A DNA stretch of 5,408 bases from an uncultured Prevotellaceae bacterium (lineage in GTDB: Bacteria > Bacteroidota > Bacteroidia > Bacteroidales > Bacteroidaceae): NCBI GenBank assembly GCA_946539635.1, contig CAMNHS010000091.1:1-5408 (forward strand), given 5' to 3'. The notes under the pieces were generated by a model that searched no databases, was not told where the DNA came from, and saw only the letters and a list, made by a program, of their open reading frames with translations. The position numbers and the translations under genes were made by a program. Shown here one piece after another: positions 1 to 5,408 of the stretch. Numbering within the stretch: position 1 is the stretch's first letter; each line of letters opens with the position of its first letter.

Positions 1-21
1 TTAAACGTTAACCATTAACCG
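1..21. repeat. Short 7-base tandem repeat (TTAACCR type) at the window edge
   Basis: Reading the plus strand in sevens gives TTAAACG, TTAACCA and TTAACCG, then a decayed TTATTTA whose TTA is the phosphoesterase stop codon. On the transcribed strand it reads as GGTTAA-type units and can fold into a weak bulged hairpin (AACG-g-TTAA, loop TGG, TTAACGTT). The array may continue beyond the left edge. No poly-U tract is visible, so I do not call it a terminator. Confidence 0.5.
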
Positions 22-1026
22 TTATTTACTTTTCTTTAGTGTTATAACAACTACTTCGCGGGGCATTCCGAAGCGGAATGGAAGATTGCCACCAAAGCCT
101 GTAGAGACACTTAGCATAGCCTTAGAGTTTGAGCCATCTTTCATTGGAACATAATATTCGCCTCCCCATTCATCATAGGCATATTTTATAGGATGCCATC
201 CGAGGAATGAGAACTGTGCTCCATGAGTGTGTCCGGCAAGTGTTATGTTAGGGATGAAGACTGGCATGATATGATGCTTCCATGCATTTGGGTCATGAGA
301 GAGACACAGCGAGAATGTGTTAGCGGTCTTTGTAGCAGGATTGATAGAAACCCCTTTGATGGCCTTCTTGATATTTCCCAGTTGTGGGAAAGGCTTCAGG
401 CCCCAGTTCTCTTCGCCTACTACGAGGATGCTATCGCTGTCACGATGCAGGTAGAAGTGTTCGTCAACCAATATCTTCCATCCGAAAGACCTATGCACAT
501 CACGGGTACGTCGTATCTCTTGAGCCTGTCTTGCAGGAGAGAAGTTTGAATATGCACAATAGTCATGATTGCCCATTACGGAAAGCACTCCATCCTTTGC
601 CTTCAGAGAAGTCATTTCCTCCTTAAGCTCCTCCAATTCTGATGGCAGGAAATTCTGCATATCTCCCACCATGCAGATGAGGTCGGGATGCAATGCATTG
701 ATTTTCTCAAAACCATCTTTCACCAAACCCTTATATGGTCCCCAGAAACTACCACCACTATGCAGATCTGTAACCTGTACTATCTTATATCCGTCGAAAG
801 CCTTTGGGATGTCAGGACTCTCGTATATCACCTCTTTGATATTCAACTGCCAGAAACCAAAGGTGAAGCCATATACTATTATATATAGCAACAGCAATGG
901 AAACAATGCCAGACATTTTTTCCAAAGCACCTTTGCAAAGAGCAACCTGTATGCACCCCAGATTGACAATACGAACACTGCGGCGATAATGATAGAGGGC
1001 ATCAGAATCTTGATAAGATTTATCAT
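22..1026 (-). CDS. Membrane-anchored calcineurin-like metallophosphoesterase
   Basis: This 334-residue protein begins with two likely membrane helices (about 8-28 and 38-58), followed by a phosphoesterase domain. All dimetal-site motifs are present in order: TDLHSG (86-91, Asp87/His89), VGDM (120-123, Asp122), MGNHD (151-155), LSHDP (242-246, His244) and AGHTHG (264-269, His266/His268). The end, STGFGGNLPFRFGMPREVVV (308-327), resembles the YkuE/YaeI/LpxG-type branch, which includes membrane enzymes acting on phospho-substrates such as UDP-2,3-diacylglucosamine. The substrate here cannot be read from the sequence. The helix arrangement would allow the catalytic domain to sit at the membrane surface on either side. 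The ATG at 1024-1026 begins just before the first helix. The gene follows secG after 55 bases in which I see no convincing promoter or terminator, so cotranscription is plausible but unproven. It looks full length and intact. Confidence 0.92.
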   Translation of the reverse strand: MINLIKILMPSIIIAAVFVLSIWGAYRLLFAKVLWKKCLALFPLLLLYIIVYGFTFGFWQLNIKEVIYESPDIPKAFDGYKIVQVTDLHSGGSFWGPYKGLVKDGFEKINALHPDLICMVGDMQNFLPSELEELKEEMTSLKAKDGVLSVMGNHDYCAYSNFSPARQAQEIRRTRDVHRSFGWKILVDEHFYLHRDSDSILVVGEENWGLKPFPQLGNIKKAIKGVSINPATKTANTFSLCLSHDPNAWKHHIMPVFIPNITLAGHTHGAQFSFLGWHPIKYAYDEWGGEYYVPMKDGSNSKAMLSVSTGFGGNLPFRFGMPREVVVITLKKSK

Positions 1027-1081
1027 GGCGATATGTTTTGGAAACTATATAAGGGTTTGTGAATGTGTGGTAAAGATTTTT

Positions 1082-1429
1082 TTACTTCTTAGCAGCGCTG
1101 TCTGTAGCCTGCTTCTGTGGAGCAGCACCAAATCCCTGTACGTTCTGAGGATTAGTGTTAGCCTGCTCTGTAGCAGCATTTTCGATTACAGAACCTTCTG
1201 TTACTGACTGTGGTGCAGTATAAGCACATGCAATGCTGATAACTACCATAGCAGCAGCAAGAGTCCATGTAGCCTTTTCGATGAAGTTGGTTGTCTGGCG
1301 AACGCCGGCAACGCTGTTAGCACTGGCGAAACCTGATGCCAGGCCACCACCTTTTGACTCTTGAATAAGAACGATACCAATCATTAGCAATGCTGCTAAA
1401 ACAATAAGAATTACAAGTAATGTGTACAT
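1082..1429 (-). CDS. secG: SecG, preprotein translocase subunit
   Basis: SecG is the small inner-membrane partner of SecYE that helps SecA-driven protein export. The 115-residue product has the standard layout: first membrane helix (about 2-22), the loop signature IQESKGGGLASGF (22-34), a cytoplasmic segment with VRQTTNFIEKATW (43-55), and a second membrane helix (about 53-71). The tail (about 72-115) is rich in Ala, Gln, Thr and Asn and ends in AAKK. Such low-complexity tails are common and variable in SecG. The ATG at 1427-1429 is preceded by an A/T-rich leader, and the TPR-like gene ends 21 bases upstream. It is probably cotranscribed with the genes before it, although the short gap could not exclude an extra promoter inside the upstream gene. 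The GGG loop and two-helix topology make the assignment secure. Confidence 0.95.
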   Translation of the reverse strand: MYTLLVILIVLAALLMIGIVLIQESKGGGLASGFASANSVAGVRQTTNFIEKATWTLAAAMVVISIACAYTAPQSVTEGSVIENAATEQANTNPQNVQGFGAAPQKQATDSAAKK

Positions 1430-1450
1430 TGTTTTTAAAATTTTAAATTA
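1430..1450 (-). promoter_or_regulatory. A/T-only leader of secG with a 14-base palindrome
   Basis: The 21 bases between the TPR-like gene and secG contain almost only A and T. Positions 1434-1447 (TTTAAAATTTTAAA) form a perfect palindrome. There is no Shine-Dalgarno site. A-rich, unstructured leaders are typical of well-translated Bacteroidetes genes, and that is the likely role. A binding site or local hairpin is possible but not supported further. Confidence 0.35.
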
Positions 1451-2185
1451 TTATTTTTGTTGACTAATTATTAACTTCTTAAGGAATCTCTCCTGATCTT
1501 CAAAATAAGGATTTTTCTTTTTTGTCTTTTTGTTGATGGCTTTCATAACGGTCAAGGCTTTGGCGTAGTTACCTTGTTTGATATATATGTTAGCCATATT
1601 CTCGGTTACAACCTCATTATCCTCTATAGGACTCTCTTCGCTATCGTTAGCCATCTCTACCTCAGGAACATATTCTGTCTTTTCCTTGAGGGTTAGCTTT
1701 CCACCAGCATTGGTGAGGAAGTCGTCGATGATGTCGAGAGTAGGGTCTTTGCTTTCTGTTACTGTTGTATCTATTGACAACAGGTAACTCATATAGTCAT
1801 TTCTTGCATCAGCCTCAGTAGGCTTCTTGGAAGATGAACTGATAGTGTCATCAACAGGAATATTGTTGAGGAATTTATCAATGAGTGATGCTGCACGACT
1901 TGTAGAATCAATCTCTTCCAGTGGTTCTTCCTCGTTGTTCTGCTTAACCTTTATTCCATAATGAGAGGCTTCAACGAGGTCAAAGAGCACATTTCTGTCA
2001 GTCAGGAAGATGGCAGCACGACGTAATTCGTCATCGAATGTCGGATCATGCAGCAAAAAGAGATTCTTAAGCAATGCGATGCGAGCAGGCTGATAGTATG
2101 GATGCTCCGCTGTTATCTTGCGTAGGTCCAACAAGGTCTGACGATTCAGACGTTCTGGATGTGATATGAGTGTATGTATTACCAA
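1451..2185 (-). CDS. Conserved Bacteroidales protein with C-terminal TPR-like hairpin; TTG start
   Basis: The function of this 244-residue protein is unknown. It has a conserved helical N-terminal block (about 8-78; HPERLNRQTLLDLRKI, then EHPYYQPAR and LLHDPTFDDELRRAAIFLTD), an acidic, Ser-rich middle (about 82-190), and a C-terminal block (about 194-240) with one TPR-like unit, ENMANIYIKQGNYAKALTVM, followed by NPYFEDQERFLKKLI. The middle holds two similar motifs, LIDKFLNN (101-108) and IIDDFLTN (152-159). There is no signal peptide or membrane segment, so it is probably cytoplasmic. The frame has no ATG before the conserved block and an in-frame stop lies shortly upstream, so TTG at 2183-2185 is the only sensible start. 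It overlaps the lptE end by 7 bases. TPR-like proteins between lptE and secG are, as I recall, common in Bacteroidales, which suggests a scaffold role near envelope assembly; that is inference. Confidence 0.85.
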   Translation of the reverse strand: MVIHTLISHPERLNRQTLLDLRKITAEHPYYQPARIALLKNLFLLHDPTFDDELRRAAIFLTDRNVLFDLVEASHYGIKVKQNNEEEPLEEIDSTSRAASLIDKFLNNIPVDDTISSSSKKPTEADARNDYMSYLLSIDTTVTESKDPTLDIIDDFLTNAGGKLTLKEKTEYVPEVEMANDSEESPIEDNEVVTENMANIYIKQGNYAKALTVMKAINKKTKKKNPYFEDQERFLKKLIISQQK

Positions 2186-2700
2186 TTTGCTACTGTTGCG
2201 TTAAATATCTGTTCACATAAATCTTTTGACATCTGTGTCACTAACTGTTCCTGAACAGAGTTGAGGTTTTGTGTTGTCTCGTAAGATGCTGTTGCTGTAA
2301 AGCTTCTCTCAAAGTCCTCTTTGTGGTTCTTCGTATTCGTGAAGCGCACATTAACAGTCATAGACAATTCTGTCTGAGCAGAATATCCCTCAGCTGATAC
2401 CGACTTGTTTCTCTGCTGATACTGTGTTATCTCACCCTCAACCTTCAGGTCACCATTACGTTTTACCTGTGACAGTTTCGTATAAGAGCCATACATGTCT
2501 TTCAACTGGTTGTTAAAGATGGTTTGCATTGGTCCCCATACATAAGATGCACGAATAGGGAAATCGTTTATCTGTATTGTCTTTGTCTTTGTGTAATCGA
2601 TGCTGGCACCATTTAGTTTATATGATACGGAGCATGCCGTAATCATTGTCAATGTCACCACGCAGATGAATGATAGTATGATGTATTTCTTAAAGTCCAT
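2179..2700 (-). CDS. lptE: LptE-like LPS-assembly lipoprotein
   Basis: LptE is the outer-membrane lipoprotein that plugs and helps assemble LptD, which inserts LPS into the outer leaflet. The 173-residue product has a lipoprotein signal: basic MDFKK, a hydrophobic stretch (about 6-20) and the lipobox ITAC with the lipidated Cys at position 23. The mature part has the pattern I associate with Bacteroidetes LptE: KTIQINDFPIRA (40-51), GDLKVEGEITQY (83-94), a beta-rich region with VNVRFTNTK (116-124) and DFERSF (129-134), a helical segment from about 148, and the ending IFNATVANW. Length is normal for the family. The gene starts inside the end of the sigma-54 activator gene (11-base overlap) and its TAA lies within the start of the next gene, so translation is probably coupled on both sides. 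The symbol reflects family resemblance; LPS transport here is inferred. Confidence 0.85.
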   Translation of the reverse strand: MDFKKYIILSFICVVTLTMITACSVSYKLNGASIDYTKTKTIQINDFPIRASYVWGPMQTIFNNQLKDMYGSYTKLSQVKRNGDLKVEGEITQYQQRNKSVSAEGYSAQTELSMTVNVRFTNTKNHKEDFERSFTATASYETTQNLNSVQEQLVTQMSKDLCEQIFNATVANW

Positions 2701-3856
2701 ATTCTTTCAGTCTTCTATAAAGTGTACGATCAGACAGGCCTAAGTCCCTTGCTGCTTTTTTTCTGTTTCCACCATTACGTTCCAGAGCTTTTTCCAGCAT
2801 AGCACGATTTACGTCAGCAATATTCAGGTTCTCGGGTTCTGCAATCTCCTGTGCCTGATTATATCCAGAAACGGCAGCAGGGTAGGGAACATATTTTGTT
2901 GCTGCCCCGTCGTCAATTTTCTGGCGCAGGGAATTGATTTCTCGTCTCAGGTCGCTGACATTGCCTCGCATTTCGTAGAGAATCTTAAACAGCATTTCTC
3001 TTTCGCTTTCATATGTTTTGCTTCCTCCGCCCTGAGATGGGATGGTAGCCAACTGGGTACTCTCCTCATTCATAGGAATGAATTTCAGAATATCATCCAC
3101 ATCAATATCCCTCTTTGTACAGAGGACAGACATCTGCTCTGTGATATTCTTCAGCTGACGCACATTACCAGGCCACTTATATTTCAGCATCACCTGTTTG
3201 GCATCTTCTGAAAGCTGTATTCTTGGCAGATGATATTTTTCGGACATCTGCATAGCAAAGAGACGGAAGAGAAGGATGATATCCTCTCCACGATCCCTCA
3301 ATGGTGGCATCTGAATAGGTATTGTATTAAGACGATAATAAAGGTCTTCCCTAAAACGTCCTTCGCTAATGGCTTTGCGTATATTTACATTCGTAGCAGC
3401 CACGATGCGGACATCAGTCTTTCTGACATCCTGACCACCCACGCGGATATACTCTCCATTCTCCAGAACACGCAGGAGTCGTGCCTGAGTAGCAAGAGGC
3501 AGTTCGCCCACTTCGTCAAGGAACAGAGTACCCTTGTTGGCAGCTCCGAAATAACCCTCGCTCTCTCCGATAGCACCTGTGAAAGAACCTTTTTCGTGTC
3601 CGAAGAGTTCAGAATCGATGGTGCCTTCAGGAATAGAGCCACAGTTTATTGCGAAATATTTCTCACGTTTGCGTGGAGAATAGTCGTGAATGATGCGGGG
3701 GATTATCTCCTTACCCACACCACTTTCTCCGATAATAAGCACGGAGAGATCGGTATGTGCAACCTGTAGGGCAATATCAAGAGCTCTATTGAGATCTGGG
3801 CAATTGCCTACAACGTTATATCTCTGCTTTATGTTTTGAAGTTCTTTTACGTCCAT
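2690..3856 (-). CDS. Sigma-54-dependent transcriptional activator (AAA+ and Fis-type HTH, no receiver domain)
   Basis: This 388-residue bacterial enhancer-binding protein uses ATP hydrolysis to open promoters held by sigma-54 RNA polymerase. The AAA+ domain begins almost at once: Walker A GESGVGKE (43-50), the sigma-54 contact loop GSFTGA (90-95, a Ser variant of GAFTGA), Walker B LFLDE (111-115), sensor I AATN (153-156), arginine-finger region GRFREDLYYRLN (166-177) and sensor II WPGNVRQL (228-235). A long linker (about 263-345) contains a likely coiled coil (about 287-315). The C-terminus is a Fis-type helix-turn-helix (about 362-388, NRKKAARDLGLSDRTLYRRL). There is no receiver, GAF or PAS domain, an architecture like PspF, so control must come from a partner, expression level or the short N-terminus. 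All ATPase residues are present. The ATG follows an AGAGGA site, and the 3' end overlaps the lptE start by 11 bases. Its targets are unknown. Confidence 0.95.
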   Translation of the reverse strand: MDVKELQNIKQRYNVVGNCPDLNRALDIALQVAHTDLSVLIIGESGVGKEIIPRIIHDYSPRKREKYFAINCGSIPEGTIDSELFGHEKGSFTGAIGESEGYFGAANKGTLFLDEVGELPLATQARLLRVLENGEYIRVGGQDVRKTDVRIVAATNVNIRKAISEGRFREDLYYRLNTIPIQMPPLRDRGEDIILLFRLFAMQMSEKYHLPRIQLSEDAKQVMLKYKWPGNVRQLKNITEQMSVLCTKRDIDVDDILKFIPMNEESTQLATIPSQGGGSKTYESEREMLFKILYEMRGNVSDLRREINSLRQKIDDGAATKYVPYPAAVSGYNQAQEIAEPENLNIADVNRAMLEKALERNGGNRKKAARDLGLSDRTLYRRLKEYGL

Positions 3857-3873
3857 TTGTTGTTCCTCTCAAT
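3857..3873 (-). promoter_or_regulatory. Shine-Dalgarno-like site before the sigma-54 activator
   Basis: The 17-base gap reads ATTGAGAGGAACAACAA on the minus strand, directly before the ATG. AGAGGA (3864-3869) can pair in part with the 3' end of 16S rRNA and lies 7 bases from the start codon. It is the clearest such site in the window; the other starts have only A-rich or coupled contexts. It supports the chosen start and suggests that the regulator gene can initiate independently. Confidence 0.5.
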
Positions 3874-4761
3874 TTAACTCTCTTCCACCATCTGTTCCTC
3901 AGCAGGTGTTTCCACAGCAGGAGGTTGGGTGGTATATGTTACATTCTCCCTTTTATGTGCTGAAGGGTCGAAGCCACCTTTCTTCTTTGCAAAGCGTGCC
4001 TTGTCACCATCTTCTTTCTTTTCAACAAAGAGTTTTGGTAATGGATTCTTTAGTGGAAGGTCGTAAGATATTCTGTTCCTTACCACATCTGTTGCCAATG
4101 CCAAAGCGTCATAAATATTGTGTGGCTCTGTTGCCACGACAGATGGTGCTATGCCTGTAAGCAGAGTGACAGGAGACTTGTCTTCATCAAGAATCTTTTT
4201 TATTTGTTCTTCAACTTGATTCTCTTTGTCAGCAAATATGAAAGCATCGAAAGCCCTGATTTCTTCTTTTTCTAACATCTCGTCAGAGAAAGGGCCAAAG
4301 AAACTGTTTCCTTCCTCTTGCATCTTCTTGATGGCATCAGCCTGTTCGCTATTGGAAGAGATGATGGCAATTCTTGGCATAAGGATGCTGAGGTCACGTT
4401 TCAGACACTGTTCTAACAATGCAGCCTTTTTCGCTATATCATCCTGTCCTGCAGTTATATAACGTGTTTCGTCACAAATCATGACTGGCAATATAGTAGC
4501 AGAATCATCCGCCAATGCATGTCTCACAGCTTTGTGTGGTGCTTGAGCCAAAGGCAGGCAAACGATGGCGTCAATATCAATTTCCTCATCCAAGCAATCA
4601 TCTATAGCATCCTTCAGGGCATCCTGTTCTGGTTGTCCGTCAGCTCCGTATAGAGTAACGGTATATAAACCTGACATTCCTTCTGCACTCAGCATGTTGT
4701 TGAGTAAGGAAGCGTCATTGCCTGTCACATTGCCAACTATAGCAACATTATTTTTTTTCAT
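3874..4761 (-). CDS. PdxA-like protein lacking the catalytic motifs (probable pseudoenzyme)
   Basis: This 295-residue protein can be aligned by eye along PdxA, the 4-hydroxythreonine-4-phosphate dehydrogenase of vitamin B6 synthesis (usually about 330-360 residues). Similar parts are VAIVGNVTGN (6-15, like PdxA's start), IDAIVCLPLAQ (63-73), MPRIAIISSN (128-137), KMQEEGNSFFGPF (146-158), RAFDAFIFAD (169-178) and IYDALALATDVVRNR (216-230). PdxA's metal ligands and substrate residues are absent: NPHAG is replaced by NSEQA (137-141), the PGHTE loop is missing, MYHDQG is replaced by FADKEN (176-181), and the SP-HGTA segment is lost. A charged tail (about 245-295) ends in a Pro/Glu/Thr-rich stretch. 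The start is fixed by the ATGA overlap with rlmN, and the stop is 17 bases before the sigma-54 activator. The frame is intact, so it is probably translated, but dehydrogenase activity is unlikely. PdxA ancestry is my inference from remembered family motifs; its present role is unknown. Confidence 0.75.
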   Translation of the reverse strand: MKKNNVAIVGNVTGNDASLLNNMLSAEGMSGLYTVTLYGADGQPEQDALKDAIDDCLDEEIDIDAIVCLPLAQAPHKAVRHALADDSATILPVMICDETRYITAGQDDIAKKAALLEQCLKRDLSILMPRIAIISSNSEQADAIKKMQEEGNSFFGPFSDEMLEKEEIRAFDAFIFADKENQVEEQIKKILDEDKSPVTLLTGIAPSVVATEPHNIYDALALATDVVRNRISYDLPLKNPLPKLFVEKKEDGDKARFAKKKGGFDPSAHKRENVTYTTQPPAVETPAEEQMVEES

Positions 4762-5408
4762 ATCTGTTTGTCTTTAGTGCTTAGTAATCCACATGCAGCG
4801 AATATATCCTGTCCTCGTGAAGCACGTATTGTGGTGAATATTCCGTGGGCTGTGAGGTAGTCGCGCAGTCGTTCCATCTTCTTCTCGTCGCTGGCTTTGA
4901 GGTCTATTCCCGGTATCTGGTGAAAACGAATCAGGTTCATCCTACAGTCAAGCCCCTCAAGTAGCTTTACTATTTCCCGGGTATGAGTCATTGTGTCGTT
5001 GAAGTTGTTGAAAACGATGTATTCAAAACTCAATCTCCTCTGACCTGAGAAGTCGTATCTCCTAAGCAGTTCTACAACGTCTTTTATTGGGAACATCTTT
5101 TCTGCCGGCATCATCTGTGCTCTCTGTTCGTGGATGGGAGTATGCATGGATATTGCCACATGGCATTCGCTGTTGTCGAGGAAATACTTCAGCTTTGGTG
5201 TTCCTACGCTACTTACTGTTATTCGTCTCGGACTCCAGGCATATCCCCATTCCGCTGTCAGCACTTCTATTGCTTTCATAACAGCATCGAGATTGTCCAT
5301 TGGTTCTCCCTGTCCCATGAAGACGATGTTTGTCAGTTTGTCCTGATCGGGTAGGGAGTATATCTGATTGATGATGTCGGAGGCAGTCAGCGAACCCTCA
5401 TATCCCTG
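4758..5408 (-). CDS. rlmN: RlmN, 23S rRNA A2503 / tRNA A37 C2-methyltransferase (partial, N-terminus outside window)
   Basis: RlmN is a cytoplasmic radical-SAM enzyme that methylates C2 of adenine 2503 in 23S rRNA and of adenine 37 in some tRNAs. The frame is open to the right edge, giving 216 residues of the C-terminal part. Visible signatures are VFMGQGEPMDNL (SAM-binding GEP motif, about residues 29-40 of the fragment), RRITVSSVG, a SMHTPIHEQRAQMMP stretch, FEYIVFNNFND, NLIRFHQIPG, and the end RASRGQDIFAACGLL. The Cys in AACG (about fragment residue 206) matches the methyl-accepting cysteine of RlmN. The 4Fe-4S CxxxCxxC motif should lie just upstream and is not in the window. The TGA stop overlaps the next gene's ATG (ATGA), implying translational coupling. 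The Cfr resistance paralogue is less likely, because nothing here suggests transfer and the neighbours are housekeeping genes. Confidence 0.95.
   Translation of the reverse strand, partial: QGYEGSLTASDIINQIYSLPDQDKLTNIVFMGQGEPMDNLDAVMKAIEVLTAEWGYAWSPRRITVSSVGTPKLKYFLDNSECHVAISMHTPIHEQRAQMMPAEKMFPIKDVVELLRRYDFSGQRRLSFEYIVFNNFNDTMTHTREIVKLLEGLDCRMNLIRFHQIPGIDLKASDEKKMERLRDYLTAHGIFTTIRASRGQDIFAACGLLSTKDKQI

Noticed and set aside
1027..1081. Possible promoter (TAnnTTTG type) or terminator between secG and the phosphoesterase gene
   Set aside because: The nearest match, TAGTTTCC on the minus strand, has two mismatches and no paired upstream element; no stem followed by a T-tract is visible.
569..1207. 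Plus-strand open frame of 212 codons opposite the phosphoesterase and secG
   Set aside because: It is antisense to two genes with complete family motifs, spans their intergenic gap, and its translation resembles no family I know.
3385..3642. Minus-strand 85-codon frame inside the activator gene
   Set aside because: It is an out-of-frame reading within the AAA+ domain, with no recognisable motif.
3230..3769. Plus-strand open frame of 179 codons opposite the sigma-54 activator
   Set aside because: It lies opposite the highly conserved AAA+ core, so the open frame is best explained as a shadow of that coding sequence.
4758..5408. Possible Cfr antibiotic-resistance methyltransferase
   Set aside because: The gene is embedded in a housekeeping operon with no mobile-element traces, and its motifs fit chromosomal RlmN.
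1..5408. Sigma-54 promoter (TGGCAC-N5-TTGC) under control of the local activator
   Set aside because: I saw no convincing match on either strand by eye; a matrix scan would be needed to be certain.

Overview
The window looks like chromosomal DNA from a Bacteroidales bacterium, most likely Prevotella or a close relative. This is a judgement from protein style and gene order; no database was searched. The clues are an LptE-type lipoprotein ending in the Bacteroidetes-style ...NATVANW, a small TPR-like protein of a Bacteroidales-specific type, A/T-rich leaders with few Shine-Dalgarno sites, and moderate GC by eye.

All seven genes lie on the minus strand and are tightly packed, so they read from right to left. 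In transcription order they are: the C-terminal two thirds of rlmN (rRNA/tRNA adenine-C2 methyltransferase, cut by the right edge); a PdxA-like protein that has lost PdxA's catalytic signatures; a sigma-54 activator (AAA+ plus Fis-type helix-turn-helix) with no sensory domain; an LptE-like lipoprotein; a conserved protein with a C-terminal TPR-like hairpin; secG; and a membrane-anchored calcineurin-like metallophosphoesterase.

The first six genes overlap or sit within about 21 bases of each other (overlaps of 4, 11 and 7 bases; gaps of 17 and 21 bases), which suggests one transcript with translational coupling. The phosphoesterase follows secG after 55 bases and may belong to the same unit. 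The products suggest a housekeeping and envelope-building operon: ribosome modification (RlmN), LPS delivery to the outer membrane (LptE), protein export (SecG), and a regulator that could tie these to sigma-54 transcription. There is no mobile element, CRISPR array, tRNA or rRNA, and no gene-free stretch above 300 bases.

The most notable item is the PdxA-like gene. It sits where I recall Bacteroidales relatives carrying pdxA and can be aligned with PdxA end to end, but every metal- and substrate-binding signature is substituted or missing. It looks like an intact, translated pseudoenzyme or a repurposed protein. Smaller items are a 7-base tandem repeat abutting the last stop codon, a likely TTG start, and a receiver-less sigma-54 activator inside an envelope operon.
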